A stretch of DNA of 64,000 nt from Pseudomonas graminis (GCF_004364335.1 NZ_SOCR01000001.1:62001-126000); one strand, 5' to 3'. Shown: positions 45,294 to 54,752, counted from the first letter of the stretch. Translations and numbers: made by a program. Notes: generated by a model not told the origin, from the letters alone.

Positions 45294-46037
45294 ATGAATT
45301 ACCTGGAAAAGAAAACCGCCATCGTCACCGGCGCGTCGTCAGGGATCGGCGCTGCAACCGCCCGAGCATTGGCCGCTCAAGGGGTCAACGTTGTGGCTGC
45401 CGCGCTGGACGAAAAAGCCCTCGCAGCCCTTGTCAGCGAACTCCGCTCGGCCGGTTACGAGGCATCCAGCTTCGTCACCGACGTGACCGACGCTGAACAG
45501 ACCCGCGCCCTGGCGCAGTTCGCCAAAGACACCTACGGCTCGGTCGACATCCTCGTCAACAACGCCGGCCTGATGCTGTTCTCCAACTGGGTCGACCTCG
45601 TGACCCAGGACTGGAACGCCATGATCGACGTCAACATCAAGGGCTACCTGAACACCATCGCCGCCGCCCTGCCCTTCATGCTCGACCAGAAATCCGGGCA
45701 GATCCTCAACATGGATTCGGTGGCCGGCCACCAAGTCGGCCCCGGCGCCGGCGTCTACAGCGCGACCAAATTCTTCGTGCAGGCCATGACCGAATCCATG
45801 CGCAAAGAACTGGGCGTGCAGCACGGCATCCGCGTCAACACCGTCAGTCCGGGCGTCATCAACACCGGCTGGGCTGACAAAGTCACCGACCCGGCTGGCC
45901 GCAAAGCCGCACAAGCGCTTAACGAAATCGCCATCGCGCCGGAAGACATCAGCCGCGCCGTCATCTACGCGCTGAATCAACCGGCCAACGTCACCGTCAA
46001 CGACCTGATCATCTCACCCACCCGGCAGGACTGGTGA
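45294..46037 (+). CDS. Short-chain dehydrogenase/reductase
   Basis: A 247-residue classical SDR. The nucleotide-binding motif TGASSGIG spans about residues 12-19, NNAG lies near 90, and the catalytic YSATK has Tyr155 and Lys159 with an upstream Ser (MDSVAG). A small residue after the second strand (AAALDE) leaves NAD versus NADP preference open. The substrate is unknown; relatives act on small alcohols or serve detoxification. GAGG precedes the ATG. It lies downstream of nemA, possibly in the same response unit. Confidence 0.85.
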   Translation: MNYLEKKTAIVTGASSGIGAATARALAAQGVNVVAAALDEKALAALVSELRSAGYEASSFVTDVTDAEQTRALAQFAKDTYGSVDILVNNAGLMLFSNWVDLVTQDWNAMIDVNIKGYLNTIAAALPFMLDQKSGQILNMDSVAGHQVGPGAGVYSATKFFVQAMTESMRKELGVQHGIRVNTVSPGVINTGWADKVTDPAGRKAAQALNEIAIAPEDISRAVIYALNQPANVTVNDLIISPTRQDW

Positions 46038-46098
46038 TGGCGCGGCTGTTGGTCATTGAAGCTATCGCTTATCTAACTCAAACCCTGGAGTCATAAAC

Positions 46099-46485
46099 AT
46101 GAGCAAGAACATCAAAGCCGTTGCTACACACGACTACAACGCTGTGATCGACACCGCCAGCCGCTACGTTGAAGGGCTGCGCAAAGGCAGTGTTGCGACG
46201 ATCAAACAGGCCTTTCATGAAGAGGCGGTGATGTATGGCTTTACCAACGGGCAGCTTCTGGGCGGGCCGATCAGCAACTTGTATGACTTTGTCGAGAGCA
46301 ACGGTAAGGCGGCAGACATCACGACTCGGCTGGATGTGTTGGCGATTACACCGACCACGGCAGTTGTGCGGGTGGATATGGAGAAGGATGCGATCGGCGC
46401 GGATTACAACGACTACCTGACGTTGATCAAGATCAATGGGGACTGGAAGGTGATTGCGAAGGTTTATCACCAGTTTGAGGGGTAG
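46099..46485 (+). CDS. NTF2-like / putative lumazine-binding family protein
   Basis: A 128-residue single-domain protein with the NTF2-like cone fold pattern: N-terminal helices (YNAVIDTASRYVEGLRKGS), FHEEAVMYGFTNGQLLGGPI, then strands ending DYLTLIKINGDWKVIAKVYHQFE. This matches the Lumazine_bd_2-type group, often found near SDRs. A catalytic role cannot be assigned. It may be cotranscribed with the SDR gene 61 bases upstream. Confidence 0.78.
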   Translation: MSKNIKAVATHDYNAVIDTASRYVEGLRKGSVATIKQAFHEEAVMYGFTNGQLLGGPISNLYDFVESNGKAADITTRLDVLAITPTTAVVRVDMEKDAIGADYNDYLTLIKINGDWKVIAKVYHQFEG

Positions 46486-46611
46486 GTTTTCTGAGCGCAG
46501 GCTCTGGGGCTTAGGCCTCGGAGCTTGTGCGCCGGGTTGGCGCGGCTTGGTGTCGAGCGCCTTCGTGGCTGGTTTTTTGAATGCGCGTTTGTGAATCAGG
46601 AGATAGACGTT

Positions 46612-47051
46612 ATGGCTTTGGTTGAATACAGCGCAGGTCTGCCGTGCAGTGCGGATCAGGCGTGGAAGGTACTGCGGGATTTTGGCGGGATTGCGGATTG
46701 GCATCCGGCGATTGTGAAGAGTGGTATTGAGGGTGGGGCTGGGGTTTTAGGGGGGGTGCGGTCAGGCGGCTGGAGCTTGCGGACGGCGCGGTGTTGCGGG
46801 AGCGTTTGACCGAGTTTGATGATGGGATTAGAGCGTTGGCTTATGTGTTTGAAGAGTCGCCGTTGCCGGTGGACGGGTATCGGGCGCAGGTTCGGGTGGA
46901 TGAGGTTGCGGGTGTGGTAGAGCGGTGTGTGGTGTGCTGGAACGCGCGGTTTGAGGTGCGGGAGGCTGGGACGGAGGGGGAATTTGAGGAGTTGGTCAGG
47001 GGGTTGATTGTGCAGGGGCATGAGGGTTTGGAGGGGGGTGTTCGGGGTTGA
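46612..47051 (+). pseudogene. SRPBCC-family protein, frameshifted in a G tract
   Basis: The reading begins MALVEYSAGLPCSADQAWKV, a polyketide cyclase/START-like (SRPBCC) opening. It goes off frame at a run of seven Gs (46750-46756). From there another frame continues the domain (AVRRLELADGAVLRERLTEF and on to FEELVRGLIVQGHEGL). Eight Gs would restore one protein of about 146 residues. AGGAGA precedes the ATG. A real mutation, phase variation or a homopolymer sequencing error could each explain it. Confidence 0.8.
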
Positions 47052-47168
47052 TGGTGGGCGTCTGAGATTGAATTGGGCGATGCGCACGCCAGCGCCCGAC
47101 CGAGGCACGGCGCGCCGGGTTTCGACGTCCATTGGGGATCAAGTGAGACGGGCCAGGCAGACGCCCGA

Positions 47169-47888
47169 CTAATGGCGCCGGGAAGCAAGCCAGTTGAACA
47201 GCCTGCCCAGCCACCAGCGGCTGCGTGCTTCGCGTATTTCATCAATCTGCATGAACGTGTAAGGCGTGAGCCTGTTCTTTTCTCTCTTGCGCAGTGTGCG
47301 TAACCCCCTGATACGGTCGCGAGCGTGGATCAGCATGCAAACGGTGGCAAACAGGAAAATCAGAATGATCAAAATGCCGGTGGTGAACGGAGTGACTGAT
47401 TTAATCACTGCACCTGCGGCCAAGGTCCCAACACCGGCAATCAACCCTTCCGCTCCCGCGGATGTGGAAGATACGGAAAATGAAACCCTGTTATCGGATA
47501 CGTCGAACGCGAACCCTCGAGGAGGCGTTAGATAAAGGCCAGCATACAGCGTCGCGATGAAACCCAATAACAACCCGGCGGTTATACGTCCCTCAGTCGG
47601 AGATTCTCCCAAGTCATCCGTGACCACGGTATAACTGACCCACGCGGGGGCAAGGGCCAAGAGAAAAATCATCAAAGTGAAGTAACTTAGGGCGAATGTC
47701 GTATAACGCTCACACCAATATCTCATGTAAAGCGTATAACCTGAGAGCAAGAAAAACAGCAGCCCGTACACCCATCCGTCTGTGGATGAACGCAAGATAC
47801 CGACGACGCCCAAGCCAATGGCAACTATGAAGAGCGTCCGTGTCAGGGCGTTGACAGTTCGGGCGTCAGGATCGTAGATAGTGGACAT
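47169..47888 (-). CDS. Polytopic membrane protein with YTFM tail, unknown family (paralogue A)
   Basis: A 239-residue protein not recognised. Hydrophobic segments lie near residues 18-35, 40-56, 66-86, 102-120, 148-165 and 168-190. The C-terminal 45 residues are charged and probably cytoplasmic, with LRKREKNRLTPYTFMQIDEI. It shares this tail, the preceding helices and an NRV start of the second half with the next upstream gene, so the two are paralogues. AAGGAG lies 11 bases before the ATG. It is 117 bp downstream of paralogue B and probably cotranscribed with it. Confidence 0.7.
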   Translation of the reverse strand: MSTIYDPDARTVNALTRTLFIVAIGLGVVGILRSSTDGWVYGLLFFLLSGYTLYMRYWCERYTTFALSYFTLMIFLLALAPAWVSYTVVTDDLGESPTEGRITAGLLLGFIATLYAGLYLTPPRGFAFDVSDNRVSFSVSSTSAGAEGLIAGVGTLAAGAVIKSVTPFTTGILIILIFLFATVCMLIHARDRIRGLRTLRKREKNRLTPYTFMQIDEIREARSRWWLGRLFNWLASRRH

Positions 47889-48005
47889 TTAGACGCTAGC
47901 TCCTTGCATGTGGTACCGGTGTGTACCTATCGCACATCGCGCGGCGGGCTAATCTTCCCACACCCACTCTAACGATTTTTTCTTCGATGCGGATACACAG
48001 AACCA

Positions 48006-48692
48006 TCATGACCAGCGGCCTATGAATGAGGCAGCACGCCGTGCGCGTATCCTCTCCACCTCCATGAACGTGTAGCTCACCCGCTCCTTGAGCTCCTGCT
48101 CCTTCAAACTGCGAAGAGACGCAATACTGACCCGATGGTAAAAGAGCATGAACAGTGAGATTGCGAAAAAGATAAAGGCAAGCAATAAAGCGGGAGAGTC
48201 GTAGGAATGGACCATAGGGTAGATCATGCTCGACAGTGCCGCCCCTATTCCGCCCTGCAGCGACTGGTTTCGGAAAGGAGGTGCGGTCACCTCGACCCGA
48301 TTTCCCCGGGCAACGAGTACCGTTGTTCGACTTCTCCACCTGTACAGCGCTACGTAGATGACGAATGCGATGAGCAGCGGAATGCACGCCAATGAAAGTG
48401 ATGTGAGTGGTCCTAATCTCAATTGCTTGTGCGCTGCGATCAATACTAGAAGAAATGTAAAACCTGGTGCAAAGGCGAGATTCAGAAAAAGCCTGAGGTT
48501 GGCATATCGGGTGAATTTTTCGGTGCGGTAGGCGCAATCGAAACACCACCGACTCAACCACACCACCGCCGCGCACATCGGAAGAAATAAAAGGCTGGGC
48601 AGAATACCTGCAGACAACACCGCTTGGATCGTGAACAAGAGCCAGGTGCTGAAGATGATGGACATGAAACGGTGTGGATCTGTATCAAACAT
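48006..48692 (-). CDS. Polytopic membrane protein with YTFM tail, unknown family (paralogue B)
   Basis: A 228-residue protein not recognised. Hydrophobic segments lie near residues 8-30, 32-48, 63-85, 95-120 and 165-190. After NRVEV the arrangement matches paralogue A, ending SLRSLKEQELKERVSYTFME. I chose the ATG at 48692, with AGGGA about 8 bases upstream, over one at 48740. These two genes mark the edge between ordinary chromosome and the Rhs region. Confidence 0.7.
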   Translation of the reverse strand: MFDTDPHRFMSIIFSTWLLFTIQAVLSAGILPSLLFLPMCAAVVWLSRWCFDCAYRTEKFTRYANLRLFLNLAFAPGFTFLLVLIAAHKQLRLGPLTSLSLACIPLLIAFVIYVALYRWRSRTTVLVARGNRVEVTAPPFRNQSLQGGIGAALSSMIYPMVHSYDSPALLLAFIFFAISLFMLFYHRVSIASLRSLKEQELKERVSYTFMEVERIRARRAASFIGRWS

Positions 48693-48740
48693 CAGTAATT
48701 CCCTACTGCTTATTTGAGCGTCACTGGTCGGCCCATTCAC

Positions 48741-49166
48741 TCACTGATGAAGAGCCGAGCCCGGCACCTCAAGCCTGCAGTCTACTGCTGAGGGCGCTGG
48801 AGGGTAGCCGTCATCCCTCAAGTGCGGGATCTCATCCGGGGTAAGCGGTTAGATTTTGGTGTGCTGCATGGTGGGCATCCTTTCCTGTCTTCGGCGTGAC
48901 AACGCAAGTGTCGCACAACCTATAGCTGCTGCGCCCCAAGTGGGGGTATCGGCCAGTGCGACCGACTGCCCGAGTCTAAGCAGTGAGTGTTGGGCTGCGC
49001 TCGGGACTTGTGGCCTGGGTCTTTGTGTCAGTGCAGTCACAGCCCTGAGCACCTACCTCAGCTGTCACTCCATGAAATCATCATTCTCGCGATAATAAAT
49101 AAGCCCTGCCAGATAGTCGTCGGCGTCAGGACTCACTGATCTTTGATCGAGGACGGAAATGGTTAT
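48741..49166. other. Gap with no supported gene
   Basis: About 425 bp. Short open frames exist on both strands, but none has family-like sequence with a ribosome site. The GC content starts to fall here. I see nothing that can be named. Confidence 0.4.
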
Positions 49167-49538
49167 TTACCATGGAAACTTTCCGGATCTGTAAACCTTG
49201 AGGAGCCACTCAATACACTCGCTGAGACAACCTTTGGAGACAGCTTCACCGATCAGCGCAAAGTCGTCCGCGACATACCCCGCTGCTTCTGCATTGGAGG
49301 TCAGTCGAAACACGGCCTTGAATACTGACTCACGGAGATTCGTAACCTCGATCTCGTCAGCATGATGTAGATAAGGCTTGCTGCTTAATGCTCGTTGACT
49401 CTCGGTCCATGCATTATCAAATTCCGCCTGATCCCGCTGACCAAGGCTTTCGTCCCAATTGTCGACAGCGGATAATCCCTCGAAGAAACGGGTCTCGCTT
49501 ATTTCGCGATGCAATTTATCTAGGTCTGGGGACGCCAT
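49167..49538 (-). CDS. Hypothetical protein, possible orphan immunity protein
   Basis: A 123-residue soluble acidic protein, not recognised. It is mostly helical in pattern (LDKLHREISETRFFEGL, AEFDNAWTESQRALSS, SEAVSKG-type ends) with no signal or membrane segment. A purine-rich AAAGAGAG lies 9 bases before the ATG. It is the last member of the minus-strand Rhs toxin-immunity region, and its size, acidity and low GC fit an immunity protein. That role is inferred from position only. Confidence 0.55.
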   Translation of the reverse strand: MASPDLDKLHREISETRFFEGLSAVDNWDESLGQRDQAEFDNAWTESQRALSSKPYLHHADEIEVTNLRESVFKAVFRLTSNAEAAGYVADDFALIGEAVSKGCLSECIEWLLKVYRSGKFPW

Positions 49539-49873
49539 CTAGTAGAACTCTCTTTAATCTCTTGGGTTTCCGCCATCAACGCGGCTAAATTTTCATAGAC
49601 AATCATGCCCCCCTGCCTATGAAAATCGCTACAAGAAGTATTATCGCAATCACGTCGATTCGTCGATGCATCTCGGTTATGCCTAAGACCTAGCTCTGTA
49701 GAGTGAAATTACGATCGTCAACAGCGATTCTTGCATCAACGGCAGGCAAAATTACTGCCTATGACAGCGAGATTGAATCGCATGCTCCGCCTGATTCCGC
49801 CGAGAAGTCTTAACACTATTCGTTTTATAGCAAACAAACTGGGACCACCGACTTCTAAAACAAGTATTAAACA
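49539..49873 (-). other. Gap holding two overlapping micro-ORFs
   Basis: No full gene. On the minus strand a 22-codon frame (49603-49671, MHRRIDVIAIILLVAIFIGR..., hydrophobic) overlaps by ATGA a 28-codon frame (49520-49606, MIVYENLAALMAETQEIKES...), which itself runs 19 bases into the next gene. They may be toxin scraps or chance. Confidence 0.3.
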
Positions 49874-50335
49874 TCACAAAATTGATTTATAAGCCACCCT
49901 TAGTTGACTAGCATACTTCTTGCTATTGGGTATGCGGATTGCTTTTAAATATGAATCTAGTAACTCCGGCTTAGATACGAGCAGACACAACTCAATAAGA
50001 TAAATATTCAAGAAATTTTTGTAAAAAGGATGCACCTTCAGCACCACATCATCGTCGTCCTCTTCGCACTTCCCCTCTTGATCGTTTTCAGTGCCGTTGA
50101 TCAACCTCAATTTGGCAGAGAAAAAATCAACAAACTGGTGCTTATTCTCTGCGACCTTTTTAAGGTCCGCTATCGAAACGCTTGCGGCATTCATTTTATT
50201 AACATCGTGACCGAGCAAAATTTCAGCAACCGCCTCGTCATTGACTGCGACTTTCCGCCCTATTCTTAAGAATTCGAGAAGCTCTACATAGGTGTCGCTT
50301 CCAATCCAATCGCATACATCATTAACATCTACCAT
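49874..50335 (-). CDS. Hypothetical protein, probable orphan immunity protein
   Basis: A 153-residue soluble protein, rich in Asp and Glu (an EEDDDD run), not recognised. GGAG lies 8 bases before the ATG. Just upstream, a 56-codon open stretch (50322-50492) ends 14 bases inside this gene, in the manner of a toxin C-terminus overlapping its immunity gene. Position downstream of Rhs cassettes on the same strand supports an immunity role; this is inference. Confidence 0.6.
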   Translation of the reverse strand: MVDVNDVCDWIGSDTYVELLEFLRIGRKVAVNDEAVAEILLGHDVNKMNAASVSIADLKKVAENKHQFVDFFSAKLRLINGTENDQEGKCEEDDDDVVLKVHPFYKNFLNIYLIELCLLVSKPELLDSYLKAIRIPNSKKYASQLRVAYKSIL

Positions 50336-50492
50336 ATATCCAACTCCTTATCGGCTGGAGGACAAGCCGTGTAACGTATACAATTGATGTGTAGCCTTGC
50401 ATTTTTTCTTCAGTGTACTTGAAGGAATTGCCAAAGCTGATATCTAAAGCATAAAAGCACTGATCAAGGTTACTATCCACCCGACCACTAAA
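50322..50492 (-). pseudogene. Possible toxin C-terminal scrap before an immunity-like gene
   Basis: An open stretch of 56 codons without a clear start (FSGRVDSNLDQCFYALDISF and on, ending RSWIYGRC and stop). It has coding-like composition and overlaps the following gene by 14 bases. It probably is the tail of a lost Rhs toxin domain; no family was recognised. Confidence 0.35.
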
Positions 50493-50521
50493 TCAGTGAA
50501 TCACTCAACAATCCAAATAAG

Positions 50522-50956
50522 TCAAGACAGATTGAAGTACACTTCTAGGAAATCATTAAAATTCGACCACTGCGGCTTTAGTTTTCCTTGTGTAAAGCCA
50601 ATCAGATCTTGACCTAGCGACAATTCTACAACATCGCCGGTGATTATATTATAAAAAAACCCGCCTTCACCTTCAAAACTATCCAAAGGAAGATATTCCT
50701 TAGGAATATTAAGAGTTTCATGCGCTCGCTTTAAGGCAAGTTCATAATTGGAGTTTTTAGAAAACCAACAAACTTGGTAGATTTCTCTTCCGTTTTGGAT
50801 AAAGGTGGGACCGTCCTCCACGTGAAGGTAAAATTCTGCGAAATCGCACGAAATGTCCACACCCAATTTTTGTAGCTCGACTTCATAATCGGGGCTTGCG
50901 TCATCGAACCACCAACCTTCAGCTTTGCAAAAATCAACAACCTTGCTAGAGAGCAT
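50522..50956 (-). CDS. SUKH-type (SMI1/KNR4-like) immunity protein
   Basis: A 144-residue protein. The pattern of a helical start, LHVEDGPTF, then FEGEGGFFYNIITGDVVELS and a C-terminal WSNFNDFLEVYF is the usual layout of SUKH immunity proteins, which neutralise toxins of many contact-dependent and polymorphic systems. No signal is present, so it is cytoplasmic. It is directly preceded (1-base gap) by a short toxin-tail-like frame and further by an Rhs scrap, so its partner toxin is lost. Confidence 0.7.
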   Translation of the reverse strand: MLSSKVVDFCKAEGWWFDDASPDYEVELQKLGVDISCDFAEFYLHVEDGPTFIQNGREIYQVCWFSKNSNYELALKRAHETLNIPKEYLPLDSFEGEGGFFYNIITGDVVELSLGQDLIGFTQGKLKPQWSNFNDFLEVYFNLS

Positions 50957-50957
50957 T

Positions 50958-51400
50958 TTATTTACCCACAGCTTGCAGAAACTCTGGAACCACCAGAGTT
51001 TCGTCTATTGATTTCCGATTGAGCGCGCGCCCTCCACTAAGCGTCCCGATCGCCATTAAATAAATCGCTATCTACCGAATTGATCGGGTGTTGGCCCAGC
51101 ACATGAGGGTGCAACGCATTTGTTTTGCCGAAATCTTCAGGTGTATCTGCCGTCAACTCGAAGAGCGAGCCGAGGGCGTCTTGCTTAGAATGGTAAGCTT
51201 TCAGCTATGAAAAACCGCCGTTCTTCCCAACAACAGAACTTCTACCCCCTTATTCAAGTACTGACTCGCAAGTCCCCATCAGTAACTACTGATACACCGT
51301 ATGCACAATTCCTGAAGGGACCGTTTCGGTTGATCACTTCAGTGAGCTGAACGTTGTCGTCGTAGCGGTAATGGGCGAGGATATCACCGGAAATATTACC
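50958..51400 (-). pseudogene. Decayed Rhs/toxin cassette
   Basis: The right part (about 51325-51400) matches the Rhs core found at 60960-61035, covering the QYRY...QLSEVINRN region. The left end contains an open tail (MAIGTLSGGRALNRKSIDET and on, ending EFLQAVGK with stop at 50958-50960) right before the SUKH gene. An adjacent frame holds another coherent stretch (ALHPHVLGQHPINSVDSDLF). The intervening sequence has no gene. It is the remains of a cassette whose immunity gene survives. Confidence 0.5.
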
Positions 51401-51541
51401 GACTAAACAATTGAGGTCGGTCAGGCCACACTTGGTCAGTAGCTGCGCTGATTACGCGCCCACTCAAAAAAAACACGATTAATGATCAAAATTTAACCAT
51501 TAATATTCAGATTATAGAAACCATGTTTACATGCCACCCCA

Positions 51542-52186
51542 TCAACTAAATTCCTGTCCACTGCCCAAGGGGCCTAGTGCCCCCTCTATAAGCTCTAGAT
51601 CAAAGGATTTGTTTCTAATAATCTTTTTGTTGGCTTTTATCTTTTCAACCACTTCTTCACTTATGATTTCTGGATTACAGGCGACGGCACAATGAATAAA
51701 CACTGCCGGATATGCATAATCGGTAGGTGAGTGCAAAACATCCTCGATGGTCCTAGGACCTGGCACTATACACCCCGTGATCATAGGGATATAGTAACTT
51801 TCAAGGGAGTTTCTAATTCGCTTACACACAGACCCAACTTGTTCCGGAGGTGGAAGATAGATGCTGCCGTATACATTATCGCTAAATTTTTTATCCTGTC
51901 TTCCAGACGTCGTAAACGCAAAGCATGCATCGCTAAACAAATGACTTTTGTAAGGAGGGTCAATTTTAGAGGAGCACTCAAAGATAGGGCCGCCGAAAAC
52001 GCGGCCATTAAGGATATAGGCATTAGACTTTACCAAGTATTGAAAATCAAGCTCTGCAACAACTTTCTTGTCGTAGATAAATCTAATGCCACTTTTCAAA
52101 ACCTTAATCGATATTTCAGAAACCGCTATACCTTTAAGTTCCTGAAAAAGCTCACTTTCAAAATAAATTCGATTTTCTTTACTCAT
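51542..52186 (-). CDS. Cognate immunity protein of Rhs cassette C
   Basis: A 214-residue cytoplasmic protein, not matched to a named family. It begins 3 bases after the stop of the Rhs-CT reading of cassette C, the position of a cognate immunity gene. It has a mixed alpha/beta pattern with SIYLPPPEQVGSVCKRIRNS in the middle and a Lys-rich C-terminal helix. GC is low. It probably protects against the PD-(D/E)xK-like toxin domain encoded just upstream. Confidence 0.7.
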   Translation of the reverse strand: MSKENRIYFESELFQELKGIAVSEISIKVLKSGIRFIYDKKVVAELDFQYLVKSNAYILNGRVFGGPIFECSSKIDPPYKSHLFSDACFAFTTSGRQDKKFSDNVYGSIYLPPPEQVGSVCKRIRNSLESYYIPMITGCIVPGPRTIEDVLHSPTDYAYPAVFIHCAVACNPEIISEEVVEKIKANKKIIRNKSFDLELIEGALGPLGSGQEFS

Positions 52187-52189
52187 AAA

Positions 52190-54580
52190 TCACCGACATT
52201 TCAAAACATTGAAAGTGGCATCATGTATCGCACCCTTGCCACCTAGATCTTTACCTGGCTTGCCCTTAGTATCAAATTTAAAGGTTCCCGCCGTACCTCG
52301 AGATGTTTTTATAGTACCACCACCCAAATGCTGCGCAGTGTTAGCCGGACTAGACATATCGTAGACCCCAGAGGCTTTCTGGTTTTTTGTGAGCCCTCCA
52401 GAACCATGCTTTACCTCGAAAACATGAAGGTTCTCGTGCCCATCTTTTGCAACAATATCAGCGCGAACTCTACTGCCATTAACCTTCATTGTCACCTCTT
52501 GAGCGACAATCTCATACCCATTCTGTTCGAGGTCATGGACGGCCTTAGCCGTACCTTTGTCCCCACTTACGGAGCTTTTGCATAGGCCAAAAGTGTCTAT
52601 CCAGCCAGTGGTGTTGGGACCATATTGATATAGGTTAAATCCGCCTAATAAACCAATCGGATCTTGCGTTATGAACCGACCCACCTCCGGATCGTAGTAC
52701 CTGAAAGTGTTGTAATGCAGCCCGGTCTCGTCGTCGAAGTATTGACCCTGAAAACGAAGGTTCTGCTCCACCTGATTCACGGCAAGCGTCTCGACTTCGC
52801 CCCACGCCTTGTACGTCGCCTGCCAAACGATCTGGCCATCGACATCCGTCATCTCAAGCGGCGTGCCAATCTGGTCAGTGTGGAAGTAGTAAAGCTTCTG
52901 CTCTGGCTCACCTTCACTCTGGTCAATCCGCGCAAGTGGGGCGTAGCTGCCCGGCTCGTAAATATAGAGGCTGCTCTGCCAAGGCGTTTCCTCACGCAGC
53001 ATCCGCAGGCCCTGCCACAGAAAGTGCTTGTGCTCGGTCTGACCTCCAATCTCGGACGTTTTGCCAACGCGGCGACCCAGACTGTCATACCGATACGTGC
53101 CAACGCTGTGCACCTGGCTGTTAACCATCGTTTCCGCACGCACGAGCCGGTTTTCGCAGTCGTAGGTGAACGTCTGCAGCTTGGAAAAGCCCGACCGTTT
53201 CTCAATCAGGTTGCCCCAAGCGTCGTAGGTATATTCCTGATCGCGCCATTGCTTGATTCGGTTGTCTTTCACCTGATCAAATTGGCTGGTATTGAAGTTC
53301 AGCCGGTTGGCTGCAGCGTCGTATCGGAACTCTTCGCTATCTACTAGACGGCCAGTGTCGCGACTGTGCAGTTGGCCATTGGCTTCATATTCGTACTTGA
53401 TCTCGCCGCGCAGTTTGTCCAGCGTGCGGGTCAGTTCGCCCGCCGGGTCGTACTCGTAGCGCCGATGGATCAGGTTGTACGCATGATCGACCAGCAGCGA
53501 GGTGTTGATGCCTGGGTTCTGGATCTGCGACAACTTTTCAGCCGGAATGGTTGATGCAAACTGCCAGCTCTTGCGGCCCATCGCGTCATAGCCAAAGCAA
53601 CTAGTCAGCTTGCCTTGAGAGCGGTAGACCTCTCGATGCAGATCGTCGCGCTCCATGTCGCTGATCAACAATCCATCGAGGTTGAGCTGATGCAGGTGGC
53701 CACTGCCGTAATACAGATGATTGAGATGTTGGCCAGTCGGCAACGTCAGCGTAGTCAGGTTACTGAGCGGATCGTATTCGTAAGCCAGCGCACCTTGAGA
53801 TGTAGTTTCTTTTACCAAACGACCTAGCAGGTCATAGCTGAAGTCTAGCGTCTCTTCCGCAACGCCCAGTTTCTTGCCAATGCCTGAAGGCAGCCGGTGA
53901 ATGCTGAGCAACCGGTCCGCTTCGTCATAACTGTAATCCTGCCGCGCATCCTGATTCACTTTGGCCAGCAACCGGCCAATCACATCACGCTCAAATTCGG
54001 TGCTGCATTGCGGCCGCTCTGCCCTATCGCCGTAGCCGATTTCCTCAACCTGCGTCAGATGCCCGCCGATGTTGTAGCTAAACCGGCGGGTCAGGTTGTC
54101 GATGCGCTTTTCTTCGATCAGACGATCCGATGCATCGTAGGCAAATCGGTACGCAGCATTGTTTTCGTTTACGAGGGCAGTCAGGCGAATCGCCTTGTCG
54201 TACTCGTAACTGATGCGCTGCCCCTTGGCGTCCTGGCGGCTGGCAGGCAGCCCGCGCGCCGTGCGCAGCAGACGCGTAATCTGGCCTTTGCCATCTGTGT
54301 GCGTCAGGACCTGACCAAGAGCGTTGTAGGTAAAGGACTCAGCGGTGCCGTCCGGGTGCTCGATGCGCACCACTTCGCCGTCAGGCTTGCGCTCAAGTCT
54401 TGTCGTCTAATTCAAAGCGTCGGTGACGGCGACCAGATGGGAACGATCATCGTAGGTATAAAACGTACTTTTGCCAGAGCAATCCTGAAACCGCTCCACC
54501 TGCGCCAGCTCGTTCCACCACAGGTATTTGGATTTGTGTGTGGCGTCGATGATGGTGTGCGGCAAACCATCGTCGCTTGT
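52190..54580 (-). pseudogene. Displaced Rhs core with PD-(D/E)xK-like toxin end (cassette C), nonsense codon
   Basis: The reading begins abruptly at SDDGLPHTIIDATHKSKY, inside the Rhs core, and continues with YD repeats to RYYDPEVGRFITQDPIGL, the conserved border of Rhs toxins. At 54407-54409 a TAG replaces the Gln codon found in cassette B (DALNQTTRLERKPDG). The reading then stays open for at least 727 codons to 52190. The toxin end (about 150 residues) has GTAKAVHDLEQNGYEIV, RADIVAKDG and HVFEVKHG, the D...ExK pattern of a restriction-endonuclease-like nuclease. No start codon or N-terminal half exists. Confidence 0.8.
52660..54580 (-). repeat. Long direct repeat of Rhs core (cassettes C, B and A)
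   Basis: About 1.9 kb here is nearly identical to about 58500-60420, and its last part to about 63595-64000. The protein readings differ at few residues (for example GLTKLQTF for GFSKLQTF). Such repeats, in the same orientation, could recombine and delete or reshuffle the cassettes between them. Confidence 0.85.
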
Positions 54581-54752
54581 GCAGATGTTCGATGCGCAGC
54601 ACTTAGCCATGGGGATTACGATCAAATCTACTTGTAGACTTCATCGTATCGACAGTTTCAAGATGCCAGCGTTTTCCATCGTCGTGCTACAAGCCCTCGC
54701 GCATAGAAACGAAACCATCGAACCTGAAAAAGACCACGACGGCTGTAGCAAA
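54581..54752. other. Junction sequence, no gene
   Basis: About 170 bp between the abrupt start of cassette C and the next immunity gene. It shows no Rhs similarity that I can see and no supported coding frame. It marks the recombination boundary of cassette C. Confidence 0.4.

Noticed and set aside
48849..49095. Overlapping small frames on both strands
   Set aside because: No coherent protein features or clear ribosome site for the full frame; a 9-codon frame with a good ribosome site is too short to support.
54407..54625. A separate 72-codon gene before cassette C
   Set aside because: It is the beginning of the Rhs core reading of cassette C, cut off by the TAG codon.
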